From Porpolomopsis calyptriformis (lineage: Eukaryota; Basidiomycota; Agaricomycetes; Agaricales; Hygrophoraceae): a DNA stretch of 64,000 nt. The notes beneath the pieces are model-generated. The model had not been told where the DNA came from, did no database searches, and saw only the letters and a program-made list of their open reading frames with translations. Shown here piece after piece: positions 1 to 11,099 of the stretch (its first letter is position 1; every line of letters begins with the position of its first letter). Both the position numbers and the translations under genes were made by a program. The stretch covers positions 124,001-188,000 of the forward strand of contig OX621175.1 in the NCBI GenBank assembly GCA_951640195.1, given 5' to 3'.

Positions 1-591
1 CTGGATGTGTGGTTAGAGAAGGTGATATCTACTGGAGAGTTGAGGAAAAGCATACCTAGTGGATAGTCTTTGATCTGACATCTGTCCACTCATCCCTCCT
101 CTTCATCGCTCACCTATCTCATCACCCCTCTACCCACCTCTACCATCCCTTTACACCTCCCCTTGACACCCTTCCTTCGCTTCGAAGGGTCTTCTCAAAA
201 TTCGGGACGAATTTCCTTTTTGTGGAGGTGAATGTCAGAGATATATTTTTTCTTTTTCCTTTGCTCGTCTATTCCCATTTACATCAGACAGTTTACACCA
301 ATAGCCGCTTAGCCACCCAAGCTCTGCTTAGTAATACAAGGTGACCAAGCCATATCTATATTTAGTCAACCATCACTCTCCTTATCTACATGACTCATCC
401 ATAGTCGTTACGACTCACACATAGTCAATATGACTCATACTTAGCTAGTATATAAAGCTAGCAGTAGATAGACTTAGGATAAGTCTGTTTCTTTCGTTAA
501 CACCCCAATCAGTAGTCTTCCAACCCTTTAAAACCCTACACCCAGAGCCTGAAGTAAAACCTTGCGATCAACCCTAGACTGCCGTCTAACA
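1..591 (+). mobile_element. 3' end of a Ty3-type LTR retrotransposon (enters from the left edge)
   Basis: Only the 3' end of this element lies in the window. Bases 1-66 are open in frame 1 and end in TAG, so they are probably the tail of the last ORF. A hairpin sequence (198-214) and a purine-rich stretch (about 221-232) precede an LTR, in the same order as at the 3' end of the complete Ty3 element further right. The two LTRs differ in sequence, so these are separate families. The 5' LTR and the target duplication lie outside the window. Orientation is plus, because the purine tract lies left of the LTR. Confidence 0.75.
233..591 (+). repeat. 3' LTR of the left Ty3-type element
   Basis: The repeat begins TGTCAGAG and ends TCTAACA, giving TG...CA ends and about 359 bp. 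A TATATAAA box lies at 449-456. By analogy with the complete element, transcription would start about 31 bp downstream, near 480. The end resembles the end of the other LTR (a GAAGTAAAAC-type block and a terminal TAACA). The exact 3' boundary is inferred from that resemblance, since the partner LTR is not visible. Confidence 0.65.
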
Positions 592-772
592 CCGAGACAG
601 CATATGGAGACCGCGAGGCAGTATGTGAGACGGGAAGGCGAATGGAAGACGGTGAATATTATGACAAGGCATATGCGACAGGGTGCGACACAGCGTATGG
701 GAGGCAGTGAGAATATGCGAGACAGTGGTGGTGAATCTGAGTAACAAAAGAAGTGAGTAGAGACGGAGAGGG

Positions 773-2596
773 TTAGTTACGCCTGGCTTTTTTGTGTTGT
801 ACTGCCTTCCCTTTGGCAGCAGTCTTGCGAGCCCTACTGATGTTTTGATGAGATGGGGAGGGTTCTCGCGACGGGCCTGGACTGTTGCGAGCACTGCCCG
901 TATCGCCACGGTGAGAATTATTTTCAATGTCAGAACTGAGCGGAGAGGGAGGGTCTTGGGGAGTAGGAGCGCGTTGGCATTGGCGCGGTCCCACAGGCTC
1001 CTGCGACGGTCCAGCGTGGGGAGTCGTATGGCGTTCCAGTTCTCTCGGTGGATGTTCACATTGCTGTTGATGCGCAGGATCCCTGTCTTGCCTTGCATTG
1101 GCTGCCATAGTGAGCTCTCGACGCAGGTGGCATTGCTCAAACATGTCCGAAATGTCGTTTGATTTTGGCGCCTCAGTGTGTTGATTTTCTGCCATTGTCC
1201 CTTTAAAAACTTGCCTGTTACATACAGTCAGTAGCAACTTGAGTATAAATGCGAAAGGATTACTCGTTCCACCATTCAAGGGTGTCAATAGACCACTCAT
1301 GGCCAGGGCACTGCTTGAACATCTCCACAATCGCATTGAAGAAGTCTTCCTTGTCGAACAGCTTGTCTTCCAGTTTCCAGTTGTCCTCTGAACAGAGGAA
1401 CCAGCGGGTCTGCAAAGTTCTTCAGTATTTGGGATGTACAATGTGAAAAAGAAAACTTACATGTAAAGCAGCATAAGCAATCGTGCGAGGGGTTACACAT
1501 TCCAGATCATTTAACTTCGCTTGACCTGCTTTTGTGCGTATGGGACCCTGCGAATCATTTGCGGCAGATGATGGAGAGGTGAAAATGTGCCGCCAAACCT
1601 AGACGATGACAAGTTAATGAAGAAAAAAAGATCCGAGGAAGATTCACCCGAACAAGGAGAGGCCCTCGACAGAGACCCTTGTCGATTTCTTCGGGAGTCC
1701 ATGTTTCAGGATTTTCGAAAAGAAAGACTGGTAAGTCGCGTGAAGTGACGGGCAGGGTGCCCATAGCAAGTTTTTCTAAAATTCTAAAATCGCGGTATGA
1801 GATTGAATGGATACGATATAAAAACGGCGTACCTCTCATTAGGGTTATTAAAATTTTTGAGGTATTTGATAGGGAACAGAAGGCGACCGAGAACTTGGTG
1901 ATTGAAACCTCGCGTTGCGGCTTTCAGACTCTTGAGGGGGATAGCCGGATGGATGACCTTTAAGGGAAGATCGAGAGTGATGTAAGCAAGTCCGTCATTG
2001 CGCAGACTGCTAATATCATCGGAGCATGCCGCGCAAGCTCCTGAGTTCATCTAAAGGGAAAATGAACTGTGAACAAGTAGTTATGTAAAAATTAAACTGC
2101 ACACATACCATTCTTGCGAGATCCTCCAGCTTTTCTGGATCCTTGGCGTACTTGGCCCTGTTGTTCGCAAACTCAGGTACGGCATCTAGGATCATCTTGT
2201 ATGCGGTGAGAAGTTCAAGGCGTCGTTTTTCGCTCATCCTATAAGTCTATAATTAATACATGTATACGTGATTGATAAAATATGACACATACTGAATCGT
2301 TACTTCTTCTTCATCAACACGAGCATTGGCGTGTAACCTGACATCAAAGACAAGCGGAAAGAAAAGAAAAGGGTTGTAGCTACGCGCCAGCCAACGCGCG
2401 AGCTTCAAATACGGCGAGAGACGCGTTAATCTAGAATAGAACGCGTCAGTAATTTCGTGCTTATTAGTGCTAGTGGTAAAGAGACTTACTTTGGCTGCTT
2501 TCGGATTCTCTCCTCACATTGATCCTCGTCATGTCTATGTCTCAAATCTTGCTGGTCTTCATGCTCAGAGTTATCACTCTCATCGCGTGCTGGCAT
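773..2596 (-). CDS. Basidiomycete-specific protein of unknown function, probably carried by a mobile element
   Basis: Eight exons give 484 codons with consistent phases: 2596-2490, 2430-2293, 2238-2109, 2050-1833, 1783-1648, 1598-1461, 1409-1264 and 1214-773. The protein begins MPARDESDNSEHEDQQ. It then has conserved stretches that I recognise from a large agaricomycete family: KLARWLARSYNPFLFFP, VFDVRLHANARVDEEEVTIQ, a TRGFNHQVLGRLL block, EIDKGLCRGPLL and LEWWNEQVF near the end. The last 140 residues are polar, Pro/Ser-rich and end in a basic KKARRN tail that could be a nuclear signal. The family may be DUF6698, a name given from memory. I know of no function. The gene is intact, unlike the transposase that starts 105 bp away in the opposite direction. 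Its 3' end abuts the LTR at 591. Confidence 0.72.
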
Positions 2597-4792
2597 GGTG
2601 GGTGGATGTTGGAGGTTGGGGGGACTTAAGAGAAACTTTAATTGCAATAAACACGTGATATGATATTACCTCTGTTCAAAGCATTCTGAGTCCTCACACC
2701 AATGACCTTTGTGTGTTCAGGATGCGGAAGGCAGTTCCACAATGCCCATGGACTCACCAGGCATAGAAACTCGTGCAAAAAGGCCCTCCAGAGGATTTCG
2801 CGCATCATCCAGAAAGATCAAGAGCGATCGGAGGCCGAACGAGCTGCAAAAATTGCTCGGCGATTTGGTGGAGATATCGGGGAGGAACTGGGAGGCCTGG
2901 AAGTAGATAACATACTGGTATGTCTTATGATTTTTATCTAGAGCTTCGCAACTTACGGGAAACGATAGCTTGCAAGCGAGGATTATACTGATGCACACAT
3001 AGCTGATCCGCCTGCGTTCGCACTGCAAGCAACTTGGTCTGGCCGCGTCAGGTGATTTCCTAAACAATATAATGACTACCTTCTATCATCTACAACACAT
3101 ATGCCCCATATGCCCCCACCCATTCCCCGTGTTTCATCCCGAATGGCTCGAGAAATTGGGCCACAAGTCCCTGACCCTCCACCTCAAGTTCGTGACCCCC
3201 TCTCTGACCTGCCTTTCTATGAAACTGAGCCAAATGAATATGGCCTTTTCCGACGATACCCTACGATGCCAACACATGAACCTGACCAAGACGTCTCACT
3301 GGACGATTTATGCGACGCCCCTGGACTTGCTGTCCGTGATCGTACCACTCAAAACTGGTGGTCTGGCCTTAGCGAATCTTTTTCTACCATTACAAAGAAT
3401 CTGTATGCGCCCTACCACAACTCGACGGTTTTCAATTTAATGTCGTGGTACTACAATGGCTCAAATACGAAATCTGCAGCAGACCTCGATGCCCTCATCA
3501 AAAATGTCATTCACACAGACAGATTTAATGCAGAGCACTTAGCAAACTTCAGTGCTGCTAGAGAGAACAGACGCCTCGATGAATACACGGACGCTGGGTT
3601 TTCAGAGAAGGATGGGTGGAAAGAGACGTCAGTTTTTATACCGCTCCCTGGAGAAAACTGAGAACACACATCAAATGAGGATTCTGCGCCAAAATTCGAG
3701 GTCAAAAACGTGTTCTATCAACGTATAATTGAGGTCATCAAACATGTGTTTCAAGACCCAACTGCAAAATCGTTTCATTTCACACCCTTTGAACTTTTTT
3801 GGCAGCAATCTCTGGATACACCACTGGAACATGTAATTTCGGAACTGTACAACTCTGACGCGTTTTTGGATGAACACAAGAAGATCGCCAAGCAGCTAGA
3901 ACCTGGGTGCCAACGCGAGACGGTAATTGCAGCGATCATGCTGTGGTCCGATGCTATGCACCTGGTGAATTTTGGGACAGCATCCCTCTGGCCAATCTAT
4001 TTGTATTTTGGGAATCAGTCCAAGTACGCGCGAGGTAAACCTACCTCGTTTTCGGGCCACCACATGGCCTATATCCCACCGGTACGTTCATTTTTTCACC
4101 AATGAAATGATTCGCACATCTCACGAAATTCACAATAGCTACCAGATGAAATACAAGATGCCTACAGGGGAATTTTCGGTAAAAGCGCCAGCCCCGCGGT
4201 GCTCACGCAGTTGAAGCGTGAACTCATCCATGCCATCTGGAAAGTCATCCTTGATGGGGACTTCGAGCATGCGTACAAACACAGCATCATTATCCAATTC
4301 TCAGATGGAATCGAGCGCCGAGTGTTCCCGCGGTTATTTACATACTCAGCAGATTATCTAGAAAAGTGGGTAACTGTATTCATCTTTGCAGAATCACACT
4401 GACTATTGTATTCTAGAGTCCTTCTTACATCTATCAAGTCGTTAGGCCAATGTCCATGCCCGCGATGTTTCATCACCAAAGACAAAATCTCAAGTCTTGG
4501 CACTAAGCCAGATATGTGACGTCATGAAGATATTCGGAAAGACGACCACCCACTACGAAAAACCATAGAGATGGTTCGCGGGTGGATATTCGAGAAGGGC
4601 TATCCACTTACTAGCAAATCTATCGATAACATACTTGGCCGAAAGTCTTTGGCCCCAATTCAAGTAAGTAACGGCTTGTATTTTATATCAGAACTAACTA
4701 ATGTCTCACAGAACTCATTTTCGAGTGTCTTCTCGAAACTCGACTTCAACTTTTATTCAATATTCGTACCCGATCTTTTGCACGAGTTTGAA

Positions 4793-4797
4793 TTGGG
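4793..4797. repeat. Target-site duplication TTGGG, left copy
   Basis: The five bases TTGGG stand directly before the 5' LTR, and the same five bases directly follow the 3' LTR at 11469-11473. This is the duplication expected from Ty3-type integration. Removing one copy together with the element restores an open transposase frame across the site. Confidence 0.95.
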
Positions 4798-5166
4798 TGT
4801 CACGGACACTTTTTCCTTTTCCCTTTTAGTCATACTTGATTAGTCTCCATTCCGTTTATCCTTCCGCTTTGCCGTTTTATATATAGACTGATCACACGCA
4901 CCTTCCTTCTGACTCTTTCACGAGTCACATTCCGTTTCCGCTATTCTCTTTGTGACTCTTCACTGGTCACATTCCGGATTCCGCTTTGTAATCGTACATA
5001 CAACTGACTCATGGTGACTCAGGTAGTTAGTATATAAAGCCTGATCTTTAGTCAGTAGGTTAAGTTCGATTCCTAGTTAGCTCCCCCACTCTTTAGTCGA
5101 ATTCCATTTCCCTCATCAGCCCCTCCAACGCGAGAAGTAAAACCCTTCGACTACTGAATCATAACA
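4798..5166 (+). repeat. 5' LTR of the chromovirus
   Basis: The repeat begins TGTCACGG and ends TCATAACA (369 bp). A TATATAAA box lies at 5031-5038. The predicted transcript start is A5062, 31 bp downstream, which coincides exactly with the first base of an 11-base sequence complementary to the primer-binding site. Compared with the 3' LTR there are seven mismatches, every one a transition. Confidence 0.95.
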
Positions 5167-5167
5167 A

Positions 5168-5178
5168 GAATCGAACTT
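5168..5178 (+). promoter_or_regulatory. Self-priming primer-binding site (Tf1-like)
   Basis: GAATCGAACTT lies one base after the 5' LTR. It is the perfect reverse complement of AAGTTCGATTC at 5062-5072, which lies 31 bp after the TATA box. The first 11 bases of the predicted RNA could therefore fold back and prime minus-strand synthesis, as in Tf1 of fission yeast. I see no tRNA 3'-end complement (no TGG start) at this position. The pairing does not extend on either side. Confidence 0.75.
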
Positions 5179-5341
5179 CCTTCTTGCGCATCAAACTACT
5201 TCCACTCTGGATCTTGCCGAAGACTTAACAAGGTCAATCTTCTCATCCGCAGATTCAGATACTCCCTTTCAACCTATAGCATTCCAAACCCCTGCACAAT
5301 CCATCATCCCCCTTTCCCCCTCGTCATCATCACTAACATCA

Positions 5342-6761
5342 ATGCCTCAACAAGAATACGAAGCCGATCAGAGTGTTCCCGCACCCGGACCCAGTAACAT
5401 TCCCCCTACCATTCGAGAAGAAGAAGAAGTCGTCGTCCCATTCAACATCGAACAAGAGCTCAGAGATCTAAGAGCACAAATCGATCAATTTCGTGGCTGG
5501 TACTACAACGAAGTCGACGTCAATGACGAACTCCGAAAGGAATTAAAAGCTCTCAAAGAAAGTCGACGAGAAGACTCAGAACCAACCACCCCTCCCCCAC
5601 GACGACGATCTGTACTTCGGGGACCTGGACTTTCCCCCTCGAATCCTTTCGTTTACCCTGCAAGAAGAACCGAATCCATCCAACCTCCTCTCCCATCAAC
5701 CTTTCCCACTCAACTACCTACCCAGACAACTGCCCCCTACACTTCCAGCCCCCACCAAAATCAAAATCGCCGATCCAACTGAATACGATGGAACTTCCAA
5801 GAAGCTTGAAGATTTCATTCACCAATGTCGACTCAATTTTGTGGTCAAGGACTACAACGACAAACAGAAAATCATCTACATGCTCTCTTATCTCGGTGAC
5901 AGCAATCCACGGGCTTGGGGACGACTGTTCACAGAAGGAGTTGATAGAACGAAGAATTTCATATGGGACTACGCAACATTTTTGGACGATTTTAGGGAAG
6001 CTTTCGGAAGGATTAACCCAGCAGTGAAGGCGCGGATCGAGCTAGAAAAGGTGAAAATGACAGGAACGATAGAAGACTACAACCTTCGGTTCATGCAACA
6101 CGCAGCAAGAACTGAGTACAACGAGACCGCTCTACTTCGGTTTTACAAAGCCGGACTCCCCCAGCCAATCCGAACGCGGATTTATTCGATGGACAACATG
6201 CCATCGACCTTGCTGGACTGGACGACGAAAGCGGCCCAGTTCGAGGAACAGTACCAGGAGCAACGAGCCGAACAAGCGTTGTGGTCAAGTCGAGACCAAA
6301 AAGGAAAGAAGTCTGAAGCCAAATCGAATCCCCGAGGAAACCCTTCCCGCTCCACCACCACCACCACTTCATCCCCGATCAAACAAGAATCGAGAGAAGC
6401 CTCTCTCAAGACAGCGAAACGAGACAACTCCTCCGTCACTTGCTACAACTGTGGCAAAAAGGGACATTACGCCAATGAATGTCAAAGCCCACGTGCTGAA
6501 GACGTTCCGGCACATCAAGAATCCTCAACTCCTACTCGAGGAAAAGGAGGAAATCGCGGTCGAGGCAAAGGACGAAATGTCCGAACGATCAATCGGGTTG
6601 ATACAGAAGAATCGGAAGCGCGGATAGAGGAAGTACCGGAGGATGACGAAAAAGAGAAAAGGATGGCAAAAGACGACTTGAAGGATATGGGAATCGCGAA
6701 TTGGGACAAGGAGAGACGGGCTGCGCTAGCTCGAGCGTTAAAAGAGCAAAAGGATTTTTAA
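5342..6761 (+). pseudogene. gag: gag of the chromovirus, frame broken near 5738
   Basis: The N-terminal ORF 5342-5782 starts MPQQEYEADQ and has an acidic, coiled-coil-like first third. From about 5750 the conserved capsid sequence continues in the +1 frame (5841-6761 open): LEDFIHQCRLNF upstream, then WDYATFLDDFREAFGRI, GTIEDYNLRF and a CCHC knuckle, CYNCGKKGHYANEC. One extra base in the run around 5733-5738 (T5738 fits best) explains the shift; deleting it joins the two parts in frame. A programmed shift here is unlikely, because I see no slippery site and the change lies inside a non-conserved linker. The product would be the nucleocapsid and capsid precursor. Confidence 0.82.
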
Positions 6762-6769
6762 TCCAGCCA

Positions 6770-9700
6770 AGTGCAAAATGCCCGAGCACTTTGGCTGTGT
6801 CCCATGTATGTGTACCATCATCTATGAAAAGTTTTCGTTTTCTTGGCACACTTGAACAGGGCAAAGGCGCTCTCGAATTCTATCTTTGGATCACGAGTGC
6901 CGACAATCTTCGATGAGTGGCTATCATAGCACTCATTGACTCTGGCGCCTCAGGGAATTTTATTGACGAAGCATTCGTTCGTCAAATGGAGATATCGACC
7001 TATCTGTTGGATGAGGTTGTACCAGTACGAAACGCTGATGGTTCCGAGAACTGAGGAGGTCCCATCACGCACGACACAGACCTGTTTATCGAGGCACCAG
7101 ATCTATCTTTTCGAGAACGAATCCGGTTGGAGGTCACCAACTTAGGAGGAAAACAACAGGTTATCCTCGGCTTCCCATGGCTCTTGCGACACAACCCCAC
7201 CATCAATTGGACAAAAGGCACCTTAACCTTTGCGTCTGGTGACACGCTGTTCAGTAGTATGCGAGTCGGAGTGTTGCCCCCACAGGAAGAACTCTATGTC
7301 TTTGATTCGAGTCTGAAACATGACTCCTTTATCCGTTTGGTCAGAGTTGACCACTCCCGACCAGTTTCCATCGAGGAGGACATCAAATCTTTCATTCCCA
7401 GTCGTTATCACAATTTCTGGCGTGTTTTCCATACCACAGAATTCGACAAACTTCCTCCTCGACGTCCCTTTGATCATGCGATCAACCTCTACCCGAACAC
7501 CAAATTTCAAGTTGGAAAACTCTATCCCCTTTCCCCCTATGAACAGGTGGAACTTAATAAGTTTATTGACGAAAATCTCAGAACAGGTCGGATACGTCCA
7601 TCGAAATCACCACAAGCTGCTCCTTTCTTCTTTGCGAAAAAGGCCGAAGAGATCAATGCCAAAGGTCTCAGTGCTGGTCTACGTCCCATCCAGGACTATC
7701 GCTACATCAACTTGAAAACCATTCCTAATCGTTATCCCCTCCCCCTTCTATCGGAAATTCTCCAAGTGCCGAAGCTTGCTACTGCTTCACTCTTCACTGT
7801 CATCGATATTCGATGGGGATTTAACAACATACGACTCAAGGAAGGCGACAAATGGAAGGCAGCTTTCATCACCAATCGAGGACTCTTTGAACCGACTGTC
7901 ATGTTCTTTGGACTACGAAACTCCCCAGCATCTTTTCAACGAATGATAGACGTTCTCTTTAAACCCATTCTGGACTCTGGCTGTGTTCACATCTATATTG
8001 ATGACATTCTTATTATGGGCAACACCCCCGAAGAAATCCGCCACTGGACTGATGAAACCCTTAAACTCATGGAGAAGAATCAACTATCCGCCAAACCTGT
8101 CAAATGCCAAATGGAGAAGACCTCTGTTACATACCTTGGTACAATCATCAGTAAAGGTCAACTCGCTATCAATCCAAAAAAGGTAGACGCCATTATCAAT
8201 TGGCCGACACCCCAAAAACTGCGAGACCTCCAATCCTTCCTTGGCACCACCAACTTCTGGTGTCGTTACATCAAAAGTTTCTCCTCAGTCGTTTGTCCCC
8301 TCTGTGGACTTTTGCGGAAAGACCAACCTTGGGATTGGTCTCCTTTGTGTCAAAAAGCCTTTGAACAGCTCAAATATCTCGTCACTACAGCCCCTGTCCT
8401 TCTTACCCCATGGCCAGACCTTCCTTACCTCTTGGAGACCGATGCCTCCGATTTTGGTATTGGCACGGTCTTATCTCAAAAACACGACAATGGTTGGCAC
8501 CCTGTTGGCTTTTTCTCGAAGTCCCTACTCCCTGCCGAGTACAACTATCCTACCCATGACCTGGAGATGCTTGCGATCATCACTTCCCTCAAATATTGGC
8601 GCTATCTTTTAGAGGGCGCAAGGGATACTGTATTGATAAAAACAGACAATTTAGTGCTGAAGTATTTCATGCAGAACAGATCCCTCTCCAGACGACAAGC
8701 ACGTTGGATGGAATTCTTAGGCAGATTCGACTTCAAGATCGAGTATTCTCCTGGAGTCAAGAACAAAGCTGATGGACTCTCTCACCGACCTGACCACTGT
8801 TGTACAGAAAAAGAAGAATTAGAAGGCCAAGCCCTCCTCCCCCCTGAACGTTTCATCAATGCTATTATTTCCATGTCCGAACCCTCTTTCATGTCAAGAC
8901 TTCGCTTCCCCGACTTCAACCAAATCCCAGAGGACATTCGCATCAAATTATCTGATCCCTCTTCCGGCTACTCCTTCACTGACGGAATTGTGAGAGATGC
9001 AGGAGATTGTATTGTCGTGCCAGCAGATGTATTGCTACGCACAGAGATAATTCGATTGACCCACTCCCTACCCCATGGAGGCCATCCCGGAATCGAGAAG
9101 ACACGTGAGCTTGTGTTGCGGAACTACACCTGGAGTAGTGCTGCCCCTGACATCCGTGTATTCGTATTATCCTGTCCGACCTGCCAACAAGTCAAGCTTT
9201 ATCCCTCTAAACCTGCAGGTCTCCTGGAACCCATTCCCCCTTCGTCTCGACCTTGGGAAGAAATCACCGCCGATCTAATCGTGGAACTCCCCCAATCATC
9301 TGGCTACGATGCTGTTTTAGTCGTTGTCGATCGCTTTACCAAACGCGCTCATTTCGTCCCAACGACATCGAATATTTCTGCAGAAGGAGTCGCAAAACTC
9401 TTCAGGGACAACGTATGGAAACACCACAGCTGGCCAAAGAAGATCATAACCGATCGAGGAACTCAGTTCGCTTCCAAATTCGCGAAAGCTCTCAATACTC
9501 ATTTGGGAATCATTTCCGGTCTATCCACTGCTTATCACCCCCAAACTGACGGTCAAACGGAACGCACCAATCAAGAACTTGAACAATACCTTCGTTTATA
9601 TACAAACTTTATGCAAGACGATTGGTCCAACTGGCTATCCCCAGCTGAATTCGCATATAACAACCGACAACACTCCTCGACAAAACACACTCCCTTCTAC

Positions 9701-10321
9701 CTTGACACTGGCCAACATCCCTTCGTCCCATCTATCCCTGCGATCCCTACTTTCAATCCCGCAGCAGATGCCTTTCACGATCATCTCACAGAAGCCCGCG
9801 AAGAAGCCACAAAAGCTCTAGAAACAACAGCCGAAACCATGAAACGCTTCGCAGATCGTAAACAGAAAGATACCCAACTCCAAATAGGTCAATTTGTTTA
9901 TCTTGATACCCGTAACTTAAAAACAGGTCGTCCAACCCTCAAACTTGATGTCCGACGTACTGGACCATTCAAAGTTCTAGAAAGAATCGGGAAAGTCTCT
10001 TATCGCCTGGCCCTTCCCTTATCATGGAAAATACACGACGTCTTTCACGTTTCACTCCTGAGACCCGCTAACATTAACACCGATCTCCATCCAGAGGAAG
10101 TAGATGATAATCTCCATCCACCTCCGGATGTCATTCAGGAAAAAGAAGAATACGAGGTTGAACAAATTCTCCAACACCACGGGTCTACCCGACGTCATAC
10201 ATATTTGGTCAAATGGGTTGGCTATCCCATTGAAGAAGCAACCTGGGAGCCGAAGAAGAACCTCCTCCATGCGAAAGAACGAATTCTAGAATACGAACGC
10301 TCAATTCAAATGGCAACCTAA
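6770..10321 (+). CDS. pol: pol polyprotein of the chromovirus: protease, RT, RNase H, integrase, chromodomain
   Basis: The frame is -1 relative to gag and overlaps its end. The protease has the active-site motif LIDSGASGNFI near 6921, but TGA codons fall at 6914-6916 and 7052-7054, so the intact frame is only 7127-10321. In order, that frame encodes RT (first Asp in TVIDIRWGF, then YIDDILIMG), RNase H (TDASDFGIGTVLSQK), the integrase HHCC finger (HGGHPGIEKTRELV with CPTCQQVK), the integrase core (DLIVELP, ITDRGTQFAS, STAYHPQTDGQTER) and a C-terminal chromodomain (YEVEQILQHH, YLVKWVGYPIEEATWEPKKNL). The chromodomain places it among chromoviruses, whose integrases target methylated chromatin. 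The start of pol is inferred. Confidence 0.9.
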
Positions 10322-10440
10322 TCATTCTTTCACGGTATCAACTCCCCTCGTTTATATTTTCACTTTTGTCACCTTTCCAAACTCCGACCTGTCCTTATAA
10401 TCTCTTTCATCTCCGTCTTTCACCAGAAATCGACATCACT

Positions 10441-11019
10441 ATGCCCGCAGAATGCTCACACCAAACCGCTCGCAAGTCAACCGGTGGTCGTCCACCCCAC
10501 GCTCCTCGTATGTCCACTGGAGGACAACCCCCTCACCACGCTCTCCCTCCGCTCACTTCCACCTCCTCTGTCTACAGTGAAGCTGAGCTCGCCGGACAAC
10601 TCTGGCAACATAACCATCGCGCGCGTAACCAGGACCTTCCCATATGGCCAGAGGAAATCGTCGCGCCACCCATCCCACCCGAGCAAATCATCGAGTTGTT
10701 ACAGAAGGACGTTGAATACTACAAAAACGAAGTCGCGAGATTGAATGAGGAATTGTATAATCAAGGAATGAGCTTGGACGGAAAGAGAAGAGCGAGTGAC
10801 TATTGGCGAGAACAGGCCAAACACTGGGAGGCGAAATACGAGGAAGTCACAAAGGTACTTCCCCATCTTGATTCCCTGGTTCCTCCTGTTTTCCCAGGTC
10901 CGCTCATCATTCCCCCCGGTTCGTCGTCGAACCCCATCACCATCCCCGACGACGACGACACTTCCCCGGCCGACATTATTTCCTTGTCAGCCACCATCTC
11001 CAACAAGGACTTAGCTTAG
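10441..11019 (+). CDS. Third ORF of the chromovirus, with a histone H3 tail-like N-terminus
   Basis: This 192-residue ORF lies between pol and the 3' LTR. I chose ATG 10441; the frame is open further upstream without an earlier ATG that I trust. Residues 8-16 read QTARKSTGG, identical to histone H3 residues 5-13, which include Lys9 and Ser10. A degenerate second copy, RMSTGGQPPH, follows. Residues about 80-140 are charged and helical, probably a coiled coil (EQIIELLQKDVEYYKNEVAR). The C-terminus is Pro/Ser-rich with an acidic DDDDT patch. The element's own integrase carries a chromodomain, the fold that binds H3K9me in other proteins. A link between the two is inference. I know no family for the rest of the protein. 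Confidence 0.75.
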   Translation: MPAECSHQTARKSTGGRPPHAPRMSTGGQPPHHALPPLTSTSSVYSEAELAGQLWQHNHRARNQDLPIWPEEIVAPPIPPEQIIELLQKDVEYYKNEVARLNEELYNQGMSLDGKRRASDYWREQAKHWEAKYEEVTKVLPHLDSLVPPVFPGPLIIPPGSSSNPITIPDDDDTSPADIISLSATISNKDLA

Positions 11020-11063
11020 TCCTTCCCCTCCTCCGCACCCGTCAGCACTCTCGAAGCCGCCTC

Positions 11064-11099
11064 GAATTTCGGGACGAAATTCCTTTTAGTGTGGGTGTA
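11064..11099 (+). promoter_or_regulatory. Hairpin and purine-rich tract before the 3' LTR
   Basis: GAATTTCG and CGAAATTC (11064-11071 and 11075-11082) are perfect inverted repeats around a GGA loop. A GT/G-rich stretch then leads into the LTR at 11100, where plus-strand priming is expected. The left element has the same arrangement at 198-232, with a 7 bp stem and the same GGA loop. Confidence 0.6.

Noticed and set aside
586..1140. Minus ORF of 184 codons
   Set aside because: It overlaps the last exon of the spliced 773-2596 gene in another frame, and that gene's phases and conserved residues are consistent.
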